From NORP23 sp050302475 (GTDB lineage Bacteria > Pseudomonadota > Alphaproteobacteria > Rhodobacterales > Rhodobacteraceae): a DNA stretch of 64,000 nucleotides. Where the stretch lies: NCBI GenBank assembly GCA_050302475.1, contig JBNLBF010000003.1:62001-126000 (forward strand), given 5' to 3'. The notes beneath the pieces are model-generated. The model was not told the DNA's origin. It saw only the letters and a list, made by a program, of their open reading frames with translations, and made no database searches. The position numbers and the translations under genes were made by a program. Each line of letters opens with the position of its first letter. Position 1 is the stretch's first letter. Shown here piece by piece: positions 45,158-53,933 of this stretch.

Positions 45158-46618
45158 TTACAGCAGGTTAAGTGTAGCATATGGAGATGAAGGCATCGGC
45201 AGGTTCTGTTCGGAATCCTGAGCGTGATTCATCGACTGAACCGGCAACGATACGGAGAAAATGAATTCAGATCCTTCGTCCAGAGTGCTGTTTACCTGAA
45301 TCTTGCCACCCATTTGATGGGCAAGCGCCGCGCTGATCGCCAGCCCAAGACCCGTGCCGCCGAATTTTCGTGTCGATGATGTATCGGCCTGCTCAAATTG
45401 CTGAAAAATGCGTTCAACCTGATCCGCGGCAATTCCGACACCCGTATCTCTAACCGATACGGTGATATTTTGAGAGCCATGTTCGACCGGATCTGCTTTG
45501 ACAGAAACAACGACACCGCCGTTTTGTGTAAACTTGATCGCGTTGCCAATCAGGTTGGTCAATATCTGCAGAATTCGCAACTTGTCCCCGATCAGAACAT
45601 TGGCAACTTTTTCATCATCCTCCCAAATGAATGTCAGCCCTGTTTTCTGCGCCATGGGCGTAAACAGCTTATATAGATGTTCGGTCAGTGCGCGGAAATT
45701 GAACGGTGCGGGGTCGAGCACCATTTTGTTGGCGCCGATTTTCGAGAAATCCAGAATATCCTCAATTATTGACATCAGGGATTTTCCGGAATCGGTGATG
45801 ACCTTCAACATGTCCCGTTGACTGGCATCCAGCGCCGTTGTTTCCAATACTTCCGCCATACCCAAAACACCGTTCATCGGTGTTCGGATTTCGTGGCTCA
45901 TGTTCGCGAGAAACTGAGATTTTGCGACCGAGGCTGCTTCCGCCTGCTTCTGCTTAGCGCGAATTTCTTCATGCGAATCCAGAACACGTCGTTCCAATGG
46001 GGCGTAAATGAACACGCCGATTATCACAATCAGGATAAAAATTGCTGCCATAATAATGTTGTTGACGACCAGCATCCGCTTGTTGGCCCTGTCCAACACC
46101 TCCAGCTCTACATTGCTGAGGCGTTTGATCACCGGTAAAATCTGGTCGGTCGATGTTTGCGCCAAGTCAACGTAAGCTTCCGCTTGATGTCCCCAAGGCG
46201 ATCCAGCCGTGGCAAGATTTTGCATGATTAGTTGCAGATCATTCAGTACGCCGAACAGATCGAGTGTCGGATTGTCGATTATAGCCGCTGCTTGGCCATC
46301 AAGCGATCCGTCAGATAGCTTGGTTTCCAGTTTGGCCACAACATTTTCAAGTGCCTCGACAGAGCGACCGATCTTGGAGCGCCCCGGGTCTGATGCAAGA
46401 CTGTTTTCAATATTTTCGTAATTTTCCAGATTGATATTGGCTTCGATCAGAACTGTTAGAAGTTCATCAAAGATCGTGACGGCTTCGACCTTCCCCATCA
46501 CATCTTTGAAAGTATTGCGTGACATCTGATGGCCAATCCCAGCGGCGACCAGGATCAAAGTAACCACCAGCATGAACTGGTAGCGCAGGTATTCCTTCGT
46601 GATCCTGATTTGCGGCAT
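45158..46618 (-). CDS. membrane sensor histidine kinase with helical periplasmic domain
   Basis: A 486-residue kinase. Membrane segments at about 15-29 and 182-205 enclose a roughly 150-residue, mostly helical periplasmic domain. A coiled linker leads to the dimerisation domain with H242 (NMSHEIRTPMNG) and the ATPase domain (NLIGNAIKFTQNG, RDTGVGIAADQ, GTGLGLAI). It lacks a receiver domain and no response regulator gene is adjacent. It is the first gene of a two-gene unit with a periplasmic binding protein, which suggests the binding protein presents the ligand. Confidence 0.85.
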   Translation of the reverse strand: MPQIRITKEYLRYQFMLVVTLILVAAGIGHQMSRNTFKDVMGKVEAVTIFDELLTVLIEANINLENYENIENSLASDPGRSKIGRSVEALENVVAKLETKLSDGSLDGQAAAIIDNPTLDLFGVLNDLQLIMQNLATAGSPWGHQAEAYVDLAQTSTDQILPVIKRLSNVELEVLDRANKRMLVVNNIIMAAIFILIVIIGVFIYAPLERRVLDSHEEIRAKQKQAEAASVAKSQFLANMSHEIRTPMNGVLGMAEVLETTALDASQRDMLKVITDSGKSLMSIIEDILDFSKIGANKMVLDPAPFNFRALTEHLYKLFTPMAQKTGLTFIWEDDEKVANVLIGDKLRILQILTNLIGNAIKFTQNGGVVVSVKADPVEHGSQNITVSVRDTGVGIAADQVERIFQQFEQADTSSTRKFGGTGLGLAISAALAHQMGGKIQVNSTLDEGSEFIFSVSLPVQSMNHAQDSEQNLPMPSSPYATLNLL

Positions 46619-46675
46619 ATGACTTCCTCGAGTGTCAGGAAGTCCTAGCGTTAAGAGATTAATTCATGGTTACGT

Positions 46676-46752
46676 TGGCGACCCCTGAAGGACTCGAACC
46701 CTCAACCTGCTGATTAGAAGTCAGCTGCTCTATCCAGTTGAGCTAAGGGGTC
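46676..46752 (-). tRNA. tRNA-Arg (anticodon UCU)
   Basis: Seventy-seven bases including an encoded CCA. Acceptor GACCCCT pairs with AGGGGTC; the D arm AGCTCAACTGGATAGAGC, the anticodon loop CTTCTAA (anticodon at 46716-46718 on this strand) and the T arm with GGTTCGAGTCC are complete. It reads AGA and AGG codons. No integrase or duplicated 3' end is nearby. Confidence 0.96.
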
Positions 46753-46826
46753 TTAGCGGGCATGATGGCCCGGTAACCGGATATGGGCACTTGTTAGGCC
46801 GTTTGGTCGGGAAAGGGCAACAGAAA

Positions 46827-47438
46827 ATGAAACGGATCGGATGGATTGTTGTCGCAGCGTGCCTGATGGCCACGCAATTGTGGGCACAGGAGGTGGAGAG
46901 CGTTTACACCCCGCTCGATATGGACGCGGATTGTGAATGGTACGACACGGACATGATGGGTGGGCGAGCGCTATGCACCGGCTACAGTCCGGATTATCCC
47001 GTGAATCTGGTCGAAGGTGATCTGCGCATGGGTGCGATGTTTGGAGACATTGCTGAGGCGGAATGGTTCCTCGATGGGTTCACGCCGTTCAACTATGTGA
47101 ATGACGTTGTCGAATGGCGGGTGGAGGATGGCAAGCCTTATGCGACCATCCTGCGCTGGTTCATTACCTATCTGGACGAGGACGGGATGAATGTCGAAGG
47201 GCAGACCCTGGTCGTGTCCACGGTCGCGGATCCGGACAAGCCCAAAGACCAACGCGTGTCCTGTCATGTTGCCTATGTTGATGCGCTGTCCAATCCGGAC
47301 CCGAACCAACTGGCGCGCCAGATTGCGCATCTGGCGGCTAAAACTTTTCGCTGCGGGGTCGATATTCCCATCTATGTCGGCGTGAAGGGAGAGCTAGCGG
47401 GAGGGCAATCCAGTTGGCACCCGGCCGAGTTTGAATGA
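46827..47438 (+). CDS. secreted protein of unknown function
   Basis: A 203-residue protein with a signal peptide (MKRIGWIVVAACLMATQLWAQ, likely cleavage after WAQ). The mature part is acidic, with cysteines near 37, 48, 151 and 185 that could form disulfides, and many Tyr and Trp residues. I do not recognise a family. ATG at 46827 starts the signal peptide; the longer frame has no site. Its stop abuts the end of the convergent serine hydrolase. Confidence 0.65.
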   Translation: MKRIGWIVVAACLMATQLWAQEVESVYTPLDMDADCEWYDTDMMGGRALCTGYSPDYPVNLVEGDLRMGAMFGDIAEAEWFLDGFTPFNYVNDVVEWRVEDGKPYATILRWFITYLDEDGMNVEGQTLVVSTVADPDKPKDQRVSCHVAYVDALSNPDPNQLARQIAHLAAKTFRCGVDIPIYVGVKGELAGGQSSWHPAEFE

Positions 47439-48605
47439 TCAGTCAGTGTAGATTTCAGCAAGCGCCCGGAACAGCTCAATCGTCGGATATTCGTTCGCCT
47501 TGAAATCCGCGTCGGCGGAATTTTTAACGATGATGATATTGTTGCGAGGGTTTACATAAATGAACTGCCCCCAGATCCCGATGGCGGAATAATCCCCGCC
47601 ATCACGTGGCACCCACCAACTGTATTGATACCCCCAATCCTCGTCGATTTGTCCCGGTTGCAGGAACGGTTTGTCGGGCGTGGTTGCGAGATGAACCCAG
47701 CCTTCCGGCAATAGCCGCTGGCCGTTGACCGCGCCGTCTGACAACATCAGCAAGCCCAACCGGGCGAAATCATGTGGGTGAGCTTCCAGCCCCCAGAACC
47801 CGATTTCTGTGCCGTGAATATCGGTCAGCCAATGGGCCTCACGTTCCGTGCCCAAAGTCTGCCAAAGATTGGTTTGCAGATAGCCGGATAAAGACTGCCC
47901 GGATACCCGGCGCAGGATCATGCTCAGCACATGGGTGTTGATGCTGGCGTAATAGAATTGCTCGCCCGGGGTGGTGGCAGTCCCATATCCCGCCGCCAGT
48001 GTGTCGATCGAGCGCATCCGGACAAACATCTGGTCATAGATTTTATAGGCGTCGGTCGAGCTGTCGTTATAGATCTCGGTAAAATTCACGCCACTTGTCA
48101 TTTGCAACAGGTCGGCGATGGTCGCCCCGTCAAAACCGCTGCCGGTCAGTTCGGGCAGGTAATCGGTGACCGGGTCCTCTAGCGAGCCGATCAAGCCCTG
48201 ATGGACCGCCATTCCGACCAAGGTCGCAACAAATGATTTGGCGACGGAAAATGACGTCGCGAGGGTATCCGGTCCATAGCCCTGAAACCGGTCATCAACG
48301 ATAATTGTGCCGTCTTTAACGATCAACAAGCTGGTGGTTTTGGTTTGATCCAGAAATGCCGCCAGGTCGCGCGGCTGACCATTTACCACCAATGTTTCCG
48401 GAAGCGGCTGAAGCGCGGTCGGCAAAGGGATGGGGTTCGGGCTGGCGGCAATTTCAATTGACGGAAATATCCGTTCCATCCGCGAGAAATTCTGCGCAAC
48501 CTTGTTTTCGCTGAACAGGGTCATTTTGGGGTAAGCATAAAGCGCCGTGAACAGGCCAAGGGCAATCGCTGCGATTCCGAGGCCGGACAAAAGGAAAATC
48601 TTCAT
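47439..48605 (-). CDS. serine hydrolase, beta-lactamase class C/esterase family, membrane-anchored
   Basis: A 388-residue protein with an N-terminal hydrophobic anchor (about 4-24). The penicillin-binding fold shows SVAK (S-x-x-K nucleophile motif, TSFSVAKSFVATL), the tyrosine motif YASIN and a late motif near WGQFIYV. Members include 6-aminohexanoate-dimer hydrolases and esterases; the substrate is not predictable. ATG at 48605 follows the ArsR gene by seven bases, forming a two-gene unit under the palindromic operator at 48919-48942. Confidence 0.83.
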   Translation of the reverse strand: MKIFLLSGLGIAAIALGLFTALYAYPKMTLFSENKVAQNFSRMERIFPSIEIAASPNPIPLPTALQPLPETLVVNGQPRDLAAFLDQTKTTSLLIVKDGTIIVDDRFQGYGPDTLATSFSVAKSFVATLVGMAVHQGLIGSLEDPVTDYLPELTGSGFDGATIADLLQMTSGVNFTEIYNDSSTDAYKIYDQMFVRMRSIDTLAAGYGTATTPGEQFYYASINTHVLSMILRRVSGQSLSGYLQTNLWQTLGTEREAHWLTDIHGTEIGFWGLEAHPHDFARLGLLMLSDGAVNGQRLLPEGWVHLATTPDKPFLQPGQIDEDWGYQYSWWVPRDGGDYSAIGIWGQFIYVNPRNNIIIVKNSADADFKANEYPTIELFRALAEIYTD

Positions 48606-48612
48606 CAAGCCC

Positions 48613-48906
48613 TCAACAGCAGGTCAGCCAGTGGGACAGGAAGTCCAACTGCGCCGCGATTTTGGTTTTGTTGAGGGTGTAAAGTACCTCGCGATCTTTC
48701 TTTGTCGCCTCGACCAGCCCGCTGCGGCGTAGCAGGGACAGGTGTTCAGACGCGGTCGAAGGGGCGATCCCCATCCTTTTGGCTACTTCCCCAACGGTGT
48801 GGGGCTTCTTGTCGCTCAGCACCTCGAACAGAATGCGTTGGCGGGTTTCGTTTGCGAGACCTCGGAAAAATCCCTGGAGGTCGGCGGGAAGATCGAAGCT
48901 GGTCAT
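48613..48906 (-). CDS. ArsR-family winged-helix regulator ending in Cys-Cys
   Basis: A 97-residue repressor. The helix-turn-helix reads VGEVAKRMGIAPSTASEHLSLLRRSGLV, followed by the wing KKDREVLYTL. No canonical metal motif ELCVCDL is present, but the last two residues are vicinal cysteines (HWLTCC), which could bind metal or sense thiol oxidation. First gene of an operon with the serine hydrolase. A 24-base palindrome lies 12 bases upstream of its start, a likely autoregulatory site. Confidence 0.87.
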   Translation of the reverse strand: MTSFDLPADLQGFFRGLANETRQRILFEVLSDKKPHTVGEVAKRMGIAPSTASEHLSLLRRSGLVEATKKDREVLYTLNKTKIAAQLDFLSHWLTCC

Positions 48907-48918
48907 GGCATCCTATTA

Positions 48919-48942
48919 ATCGTTATTTCGGGAAATAACGAT
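48919..48942 (-). promoter_or_regulatory. 24-bp perfect palindrome, predicted ArsR operator
   Basis: Eleven-base arms ATCGTTATTTC and GAAATAACGAT surround a central GG (48930-48931). AT-rich interrupted palindromes of this size at the start of the gene are typical ArsR-family operators. Binding would block transcription of the ArsR-hydrolase unit. Confidence 0.75.
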
Positions 48943-48993
48943 ATATTAAGTGCGAAAAAATGCAACCCCGGTCAGGAGGTTGCATTTATAAGG

Positions 48994-49980
48994 TTAGACG
49001 GTTTCCCAGCTACCGCTTTCGCCAGCTTTATAAATCGCGTCGATCAGCTTCTGGTTTTTGATCGAGTCTTCCAGCGTAAAGATCGGATCGCCTTTGCCCT
49101 GCACATGGCGCACGAACGCTTCCGCCTGAAGGCGATACTGATCCGGCCCGATGAAGCGGAATTCCTCGACTTTGGAATTGCCCTGATCGTGGAGCTGAAT
49201 GCGTGGCCCGCCGAATTTGTCGGCGTTGAAGGGGGCGGGGACTTCGATCCGGCCTGTTTCGCCGTGGAAGCACATATGCTGGCGCAGGGCCATTTGCGTC
49301 GAAACATAGAAGCTGAGCTCAAACTCACCAAAATCGGCGCGGATTGATGACCAGACATCGGTGCCGAAATTCGGATCACGACGGACCGTGGCCGACACGC
49401 GTTGCGGTTCCTGACCTGTAGAGAAGCGGGTGGAGACAGTCGGATAGACGCCGATATCGGGCAGGGCACCACCACCGAGTTCGGGGATGTTGCGCATATT
49501 GTCGCCGTCCATGTTGAAATAACTGAACGCACCCTGAACCATACGCACCGGACCGATGGCCCCGTCGGCAATCAGGTCGCGCACCTTCAGCCATTGCGGG
49601 TGATAGGTGACCATGAAGGCTTCGCTGACAACGACACCGTTGGCGTCACGGGCTTTGATCACCTCGTCGATCTGGGCGGCATTCAGCGCGATGGGCTTTT
49701 CGCAAAGCACATGTTTGCCCGCGTTCGCGGCTTTCACGGCCCATTCGATATGTTGCGAGGTCGGTAGCGGGATATAGACCCCGTCAATTTCGTCGCTGGC
49801 AAGCAATTCCTCATAAGACCCAAAAGAAAGCGGTGCGCCAAAACGATCCGCAACCTCGCGCGCGCGAACTTCGTTACGGCTGGCGATGCCGTGGATGACG
49901 CCGTTGTCAGATGCCGCAATGGCCGGTAGGACTGCGCCCAGTCCGATATTTGCTGTTGAAATAATGCCCCAACGAAACAT
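48994..49980 (-). CDS. Gfo/Idh/MocA family oxidoreductase (dihydrodiol dehydrogenase-like)
   Basis: A 328-residue NAD(P)-dependent enzyme. Rossmann start RWGIISTANIGLGAVLPAI, NAG(K)HVLCEKPIAL with catalytic lysine, and GVYPTVSTRF in the C-terminal domain match the trans-1,2-dihydrodiol/D-xylose dehydrogenase branch. A GGGAGAG site precedes the ATG at 49980; the longer frame overlaps the MFS gene. Divergent from an MFS transporter, 117 bases away, which may import its substrate. Confidence 0.85.
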   Translation of the reverse strand: MFRWGIISTANIGLGAVLPAIAASDNGVIHGIASRNEVRAREVADRFGAPLSFGSYEELLASDEIDGVYIPLPTSQHIEWAVKAANAGKHVLCEKPIALNAAQIDEVIKARDANGVVVSEAFMVTYHPQWLKVRDLIADGAIGPVRMVQGAFSYFNMDGDNMRNIPELGGGALPDIGVYPTVSTRFSTGQEPQRVSATVRRDPNFGTDVWSSIRADFGEFELSFYVSTQMALRQHMCFHGETGRIEVPAPFNADKFGGPRIQLHDQGNSKVEEFRFIGPDQYRLQAEAFVRHVQGKGDPIFTLEDSIKNQKLIDAIYKAGESGSWETV

Positions 49981-50097
49981 GATTCTCTCCCTTATTAGTA
50001 ATATTATTGAACTAGCGTCCGGCACACGGAAGGTAAAGTTTTCCTTGCCAAGTTTTGCCCTGCCTGTCTTATTCGCTGAAAAATAAAGGGGAGCAAG

Positions 50098-51435
50098 ATG
50101 GCTCAACAGTATGCGGATCGCAAAGGTGTATGGGGCTGGATGCTGTTCGACTGGGCCAGCCAGCCGTTTAACACCCTGATCGTGACCTTCATCTTTGCCC
50201 CCTATTTCGCCGGAACCGTGGTGCCAGACCCCGTACAGGGACAGGCGATGTGGGCGGACTCGGTGACCGTCGCGTCAATCCTGATTGCGTTAACCGCCCC
50301 GTTTCTGGGGGCTGTGGCGGATCAGGTGGGACCTAGAAAACCGTGGATTTTCTTCTTCCTAATCGTGTTTTTCATTGGCTGTTTCGGCCTATGGTGGTCG
50401 GTTCCGGGCGATCCAAATCCGACCTTCACCCTGATCATGTTCGCTGTCGCGTTCATTGGCGCGGAATATATGCTGATTTTCACCAACGCGATGCTGCCTG
50501 ATCTGGTCCCGCGTGAGGATGTCGGCAAAGTCTCAGGCGCAGGCTGGGGGTTTGGGTATCTGGGTGGGATTGTGCCTTTGTTTATCGTTCTGTTGCTGAT
50601 GTCGCCTTTACCGGGTTCTGACACAACTCTGATCGGGCTGACGCCGATATTCGGGCTGGATGCGGCGGCTGGCGAACCCGCACGGGCCACGGGGCCAATG
50701 TCGGCAGTCTGGATGGTGATCTTTATCATTCCGATGTTTCTGTGGACGCCGGACACGGCACGCAAATCTGCCAGTGGCGCCCTGATGCGGGGCGTTAAGA
50801 ACCTCGGCAGTACGCTTAGAAAATTGCCCTCACATCCCAGCCTTCTGGCTTATCTGATCGGATCGATGGTCTATCGCGACGCAATGATCGCCCTGTTTGC
50901 CTTTGGCGGAATATATGCCGGAGGGGTCCTCGGCTGGGGTGCTACGCAGCTTGGGATTTTCGGTATTCTGGCGGCGTTCACCGGAGCAGTGGGGGCCTGG
51001 TACGGCGGTTTGATGGACAAGAAATTCGGCCCCAAGCCGGTGATAGTCGTGTCGATTATTGCGCTGGCCAGCGTTGGAATCGTCACGATCTCGACCTCGC
51101 GCGATGCGGTGCTTTTCATGGCAGTAGATCCGGACTCGAACGTCGCGGACATCGTGTTCTACATCTGTGGCGGTATCCTAGGTGCTGCCAGCGGGTCATT
51201 GCAGGCCGCCAGTCGCACCTTGCTTATCCATCAGGCGGAAGGACGCATTCCGATGACCGAGGCGTTTGGCCTCTACGCCCTGTCCGGCAAGGCAACCGCC
51301 TTCATGGGGCCATTCCTGATTGCCGTCGCGACGCGGGTTTTTGCCGATCAGCAACTGGGTGTCACGCCTGTGATTGGTCTTTTCCTTGTTGGTCTGATAA
51401 TCTTGCGATGGGTAAAAACAGAGCAGCCTGAATAG
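50098..51435 (+). CDS. MFS transporter, UMF1/Atg22-like
   Basis: A 445-residue membrane protein with about 12 hydrophobic segments. Opening GVWGWMLFDWASQPFNTLI and the loop AGWGFGYLGG are the Atg22/UMF1 signature, a family linked to amino acid or small-molecule efflux. A GGGGAGCAAG site precedes the ATG. Four bases separate it from mepA. The substrate is unknown. Confidence 0.87.
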   Translation: MAQQYADRKGVWGWMLFDWASQPFNTLIVTFIFAPYFAGTVVPDPVQGQAMWADSVTVASILIALTAPFLGAVADQVGPRKPWIFFFLIVFFIGCFGLWWSVPGDPNPTFTLIMFAVAFIGAEYMLIFTNAMLPDLVPREDVGKVSGAGWGFGYLGGIVPLFIVLLLMSPLPGSDTTLIGLTPIFGLDAAAGEPARATGPMSAVWMVIFIIPMFLWTPDTARKSASGALMRGVKNLGSTLRKLPSHPSLLAYLIGSMVYRDAMIALFAFGGIYAGGVLGWGATQLGIFGILAAFTGAVGAWYGGLMDKKFGPKPVIVVSIIALASVGIVTISTSRDAVLFMAVDPDSNVADIVFYICGGILGAASGSLQAASRTLLIHQAEGRIPMTEAFGLYALSGKATAFMGPFLIAVATRVFADQQLGVTPVIGLFLVGLIILRWVKTEQPE

Positions 51436-51439
51436 ACCA

Positions 51440-52288
51440 ATGAAAAAGGCACTTTTCCTGATAGCGTTCCTGGCAGCACCGGTTGCCAATGCTGAACCGA
51501 TCGCCAAAGAACTGTTTGGTGCCCATGATGTACCGAGTGCACAGCGGGCGGAGCCGTTTGGTTCCTATGCCAAAGGATGTCTCGCCGGAGCGACGCAATT
51601 GCCGGAAAGCGGTCCGGCATGGCAGGCGATGCGCCTGTCGCGAAACCGTAACTGGGGCCACCCGACTGTCGTGGATTTCCTTGAAAGATTGGGCGCATCG
51701 GCGCAGGAGGCCGGATGGGCCGGAATTTATGTGGGCGATATCAGCCAACCCCGCGGTGGGCCGATGCTGACGGGGCATGCCAGCCACCAGATCGGACTGG
51801 ACGCGGATATCTGGATGCTGCCACCTGAACGTCTCGATCTCTCGCGATCGGAGCGCGAGAACCTGTCGTCAATCTCGGTGGTATCCGGTGACTTTCGCTC
51901 CGTGAACAGCAATTGGACGCCAGCCCATCACGCCGTGATTATGACTGCACTGCGCGACCCGGCACTGGCGCGGATCTTCGTGTCCGGCGCGATCAAATTA
52001 CAGATGTGCGAGGATGCCACGGCTGAAGAACGCCCGTATTTACGCAAACTCCGTCCTTGGTGGGGACATACCGAACATTTCCATATTCGTCTGAACTGCC
52101 CGGCAGGTGCGAGCGGGTGTGTGGAACAAGCTCCGCCACCCGCCGGTGACGGGTGCGAAGACGCCATCTGGTGGGTGACCGAGGCGTTGGAACCGCCCGA
52201 TCCCGATGCGCCGCCAATTGTGCCGAAACCCGAATATGTGATGGCCGACCTGCCCCAACAATGCGAGGGCGTGTTGCGGTCCGAATGA
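51440..52288 (+). CDS. mepA: penicillin-insensitive murein endopeptidase
   Basis: A 282-residue periplasmic zinc peptidase (M74/LAS family) that cuts DD- and LD-cross-links in peptidoglycan. A signal peptide ends near VANA (residue 18). Zinc residues lie in GHASHQIGLDADIWM (H113, H116, D121) and WGHTEHFHIRL. Six cysteines suit a disulfide-bonded periplasmic enzyme. Its stop overlaps the following gene by four bases (ATGA). Confidence 0.92.
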   Translation: MKKALFLIAFLAAPVANAEPIAKELFGAHDVPSAQRAEPFGSYAKGCLAGATQLPESGPAWQAMRLSRNRNWGHPTVVDFLERLGASAQEAGWAGIYVGDISQPRGGPMLTGHASHQIGLDADIWMLPPERLDLSRSERENLSSISVVSGDFRSVNSNWTPAHHAVIMTALRDPALARIFVSGAIKLQMCEDATAEERPYLRKLRPWWGHTEHFHIRLNCPAGASGCVEQAPPPAGDGCEDAIWWVTEALEPPDPDAPPIVPKPEYVMADLPQQCEGVLRSE

Positions 52289-53142
52289 TCCGGTTTCTCG
52301 TCGCCCTTCTGTTACCGTTTCCGCTGTTGGCGGGATCGCTGGAACCGGCGGGGCGGCTGGTGTGGGATTATGACGCCTCCAGCTTCGGGGGATTCTCGGG
52401 CATTTATATCCGGCCTGACGGTAGCCTGCTGATCGTTTCGGACCGTGGCAGTTTCTATTGGGGCGGATCACGGCGTGAAGATGGCGAGCTGGTCGAAGTC
52501 TGGATCGACGATCACGCGCCTATCCTTGACAGCAAAGGCAACCCGCTGACAGGCCGTAACCGCGATGCCGAAGGCATGGCCGTTGGGTCGGAAGGCGAGA
52601 TATACCTGTCGTTCGAAAACAACCACCGCATCATGCGTCACGAGGACGTGTTTGCCGCCGGGATATTCATGCCCGAGGACGAGGATTTTGACAGCTTCCA
52701 GGATAATTCCGGGATGGAGGCGCTGGCAATTGATGCAGATGGGCGGCTTTATGTGATCCCCGAACGCTCCGGCCTGCTGGATCGCCCGTTCCCTGTCTAT
52801 CGTTTTGATGGCATGCGCTGGGTCGTCATTGGCGAGGTTCCGCGCTCAGACGATTTCCTGATTTCCGGCGCGGATATCGGACCGGACGGGCGGCTATATG
52901 TGCTGGAACGCGGCTTCAGTGGGCTGCGCGGGTTTCACATCCGGGTGCGTCGGTATGATATCGGGGACGGGATCAGTGGCCCAGAGACGCTTTATGAATC
53001 CAGCGCCGGGAATCTCGAAAACTTCGAAGGTATTTCTGTCTGGCAGGACAAGACCGGGCAGCTCCGCCTGACCCTGATCACGGACGACAATTTTAATCCG
53101 TTGATGCGAACAATCATCGAAGAATACCGGGTTGTGGATTAA
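52285..53142 (+). CDS. secreted esterase-like/phytase-like beta-propeller protein
   Basis: A 285-residue exported protein with a signal peptide (about 1-18, FLVALLLPFPLLAG). The mature region has propeller-like repeats (FGGFSGIYIRPDGSLLIVSDRG, NRDAEGMAVGSEGEIYLSFE, GMEALAIDADGRLYVIPE), as in the esterase-like activity of phytase family (PF13449). No enzyme activity is assured. The ATG at 52285 overlaps the mepA stop. The upstream open frame is part of the mepA shadow. Confidence 0.8.
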   Translation: MIRFLVALLLPFPLLAGSLEPAGRLVWDYDASSFGGFSGIYIRPDGSLLIVSDRGSFYWGGSRREDGELVEVWIDDHAPILDSKGNPLTGRNRDAEGMAVGSEGEIYLSFENNHRIMRHEDVFAAGIFMPEDEDFDSFQDNSGMEALAIDADGRLYVIPERSGLLDRPFPVYRFDGMRWVVIGEVPRSDDFLISGADIGPDGRLYVLERGFSGLRGFHIRVRRYDIGDGISGPETLYESSAGNLENFEGISVWQDKTGQLRLTLITDDNFNPLMRTIIEEYRVVD

Positions 53143-53933
53143 GCAAGCGGATCGGGCTGATCAGTCAGCACCCATTCGTCACCCGTTGTGACCTCCGTAC
53201 GGAACCGGTCTTGCCACTCGCGATTCAGCGAGGAGCGTTGTTTCTCCGTCTGGTCGTCAGGCAGACGGCCCGGATCAAACGGCGCATCGGTGATCAGGGA
53301 ATATATCTGCCCGAATATCGCTGCGCGATCCGCCAGAAAATCCTCGTAAGCGATGGAAAGGCGCGGGGATGTAGTGATTTGCTCGCTCATGCTGCCCATC
53401 CGCCCCCGGAAAAACCGTTTCCACGCATCATTCTGACGTCGCAGTTTCACGGCGTGATCCAGAATCGTGGCATAACTGTAGCTCGGTGTCGTTTCCGGAT
53501 CCATTTCAGATATCCACTGACCGGTTTGTTTGGCGATGGCATAAGACACCGCCTGAGCCAATCGGTTGCGGCGATAGATCAGGATCGCGCGGTCGAATGG
53601 CAGAATATCCTGCACTTCTTCTCCACGCCCAAGGGCACGCAAATGTGGCCAGTGCGCTTTGACGCCGAAACGGCCATTCGAACTGGTCCGGCGCTGAAAC
53701 AGTGCCGCGAAGCAGTCCGGAATATCCGTCGTCCCGGTCAGTCGTTTCCATTCGGCCAGATTCGCCGGATTCAAATATTCCAGGGGCACCCCGCAGTCAC
53801 CCGTGGACCACAGCATATGTCCCAGAAAGTGACTGCCACAACGCGGGGTTGTGGCTATCAGGTACGGGCGCACGGGCGCGTCCGTCTCCGGCAGATCGAA
53901 ATCCGCCGTGAACTGACGGTCATACAGCTGCAT
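53139..53933 (-). CDS. Stf0-family sulfotransferase (NodH-like)
   Basis: A 264-residue PAPS-dependent sulfotransferase. The 5'-phosphosulfate loop is TTPRCGSHFLG (28-38), and the 3'-phosphate site is in ILIYRRNRLAQAVSYAIA. Stf0 relatives sulfate trehalose, lipopolysaccharide or Nod factors. Its ATG overlaps the stop of the LOG-like gene (TGATG). PAPS would come from the Sat-CysC fusion at 24246. The acceptor is unknown. Confidence 0.85.
   Translation of the reverse strand: MQLYDRQFTADFDLPETDAPVRPYLIATTPRCGSHFLGHMLWSTGDCGVPLEYLNPANLAEWKRLTGTTDIPDCFAALFQRRTSSNGRFGVKAHWPHLRALGRGEEVQDILPFDRAILIYRRNRLAQAVSYAIAKQTGQWISEMDPETTPSYSYATILDHAVKLRRQNDAWKRFFRGRMGSMSEQITTSPRLSIAYEDFLADRAAIFGQIYSLITDAPFDPGRLPDDQTEKQRSSLNREWQDRFRTEVTTGDEWVLTDQPDPLA

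Noticed and set aside
46676..46752. tRNA-Arg as an integration site for a genomic island
   Set aside because: No integrase, no duplicated tRNA end and no change in gene character on either side.
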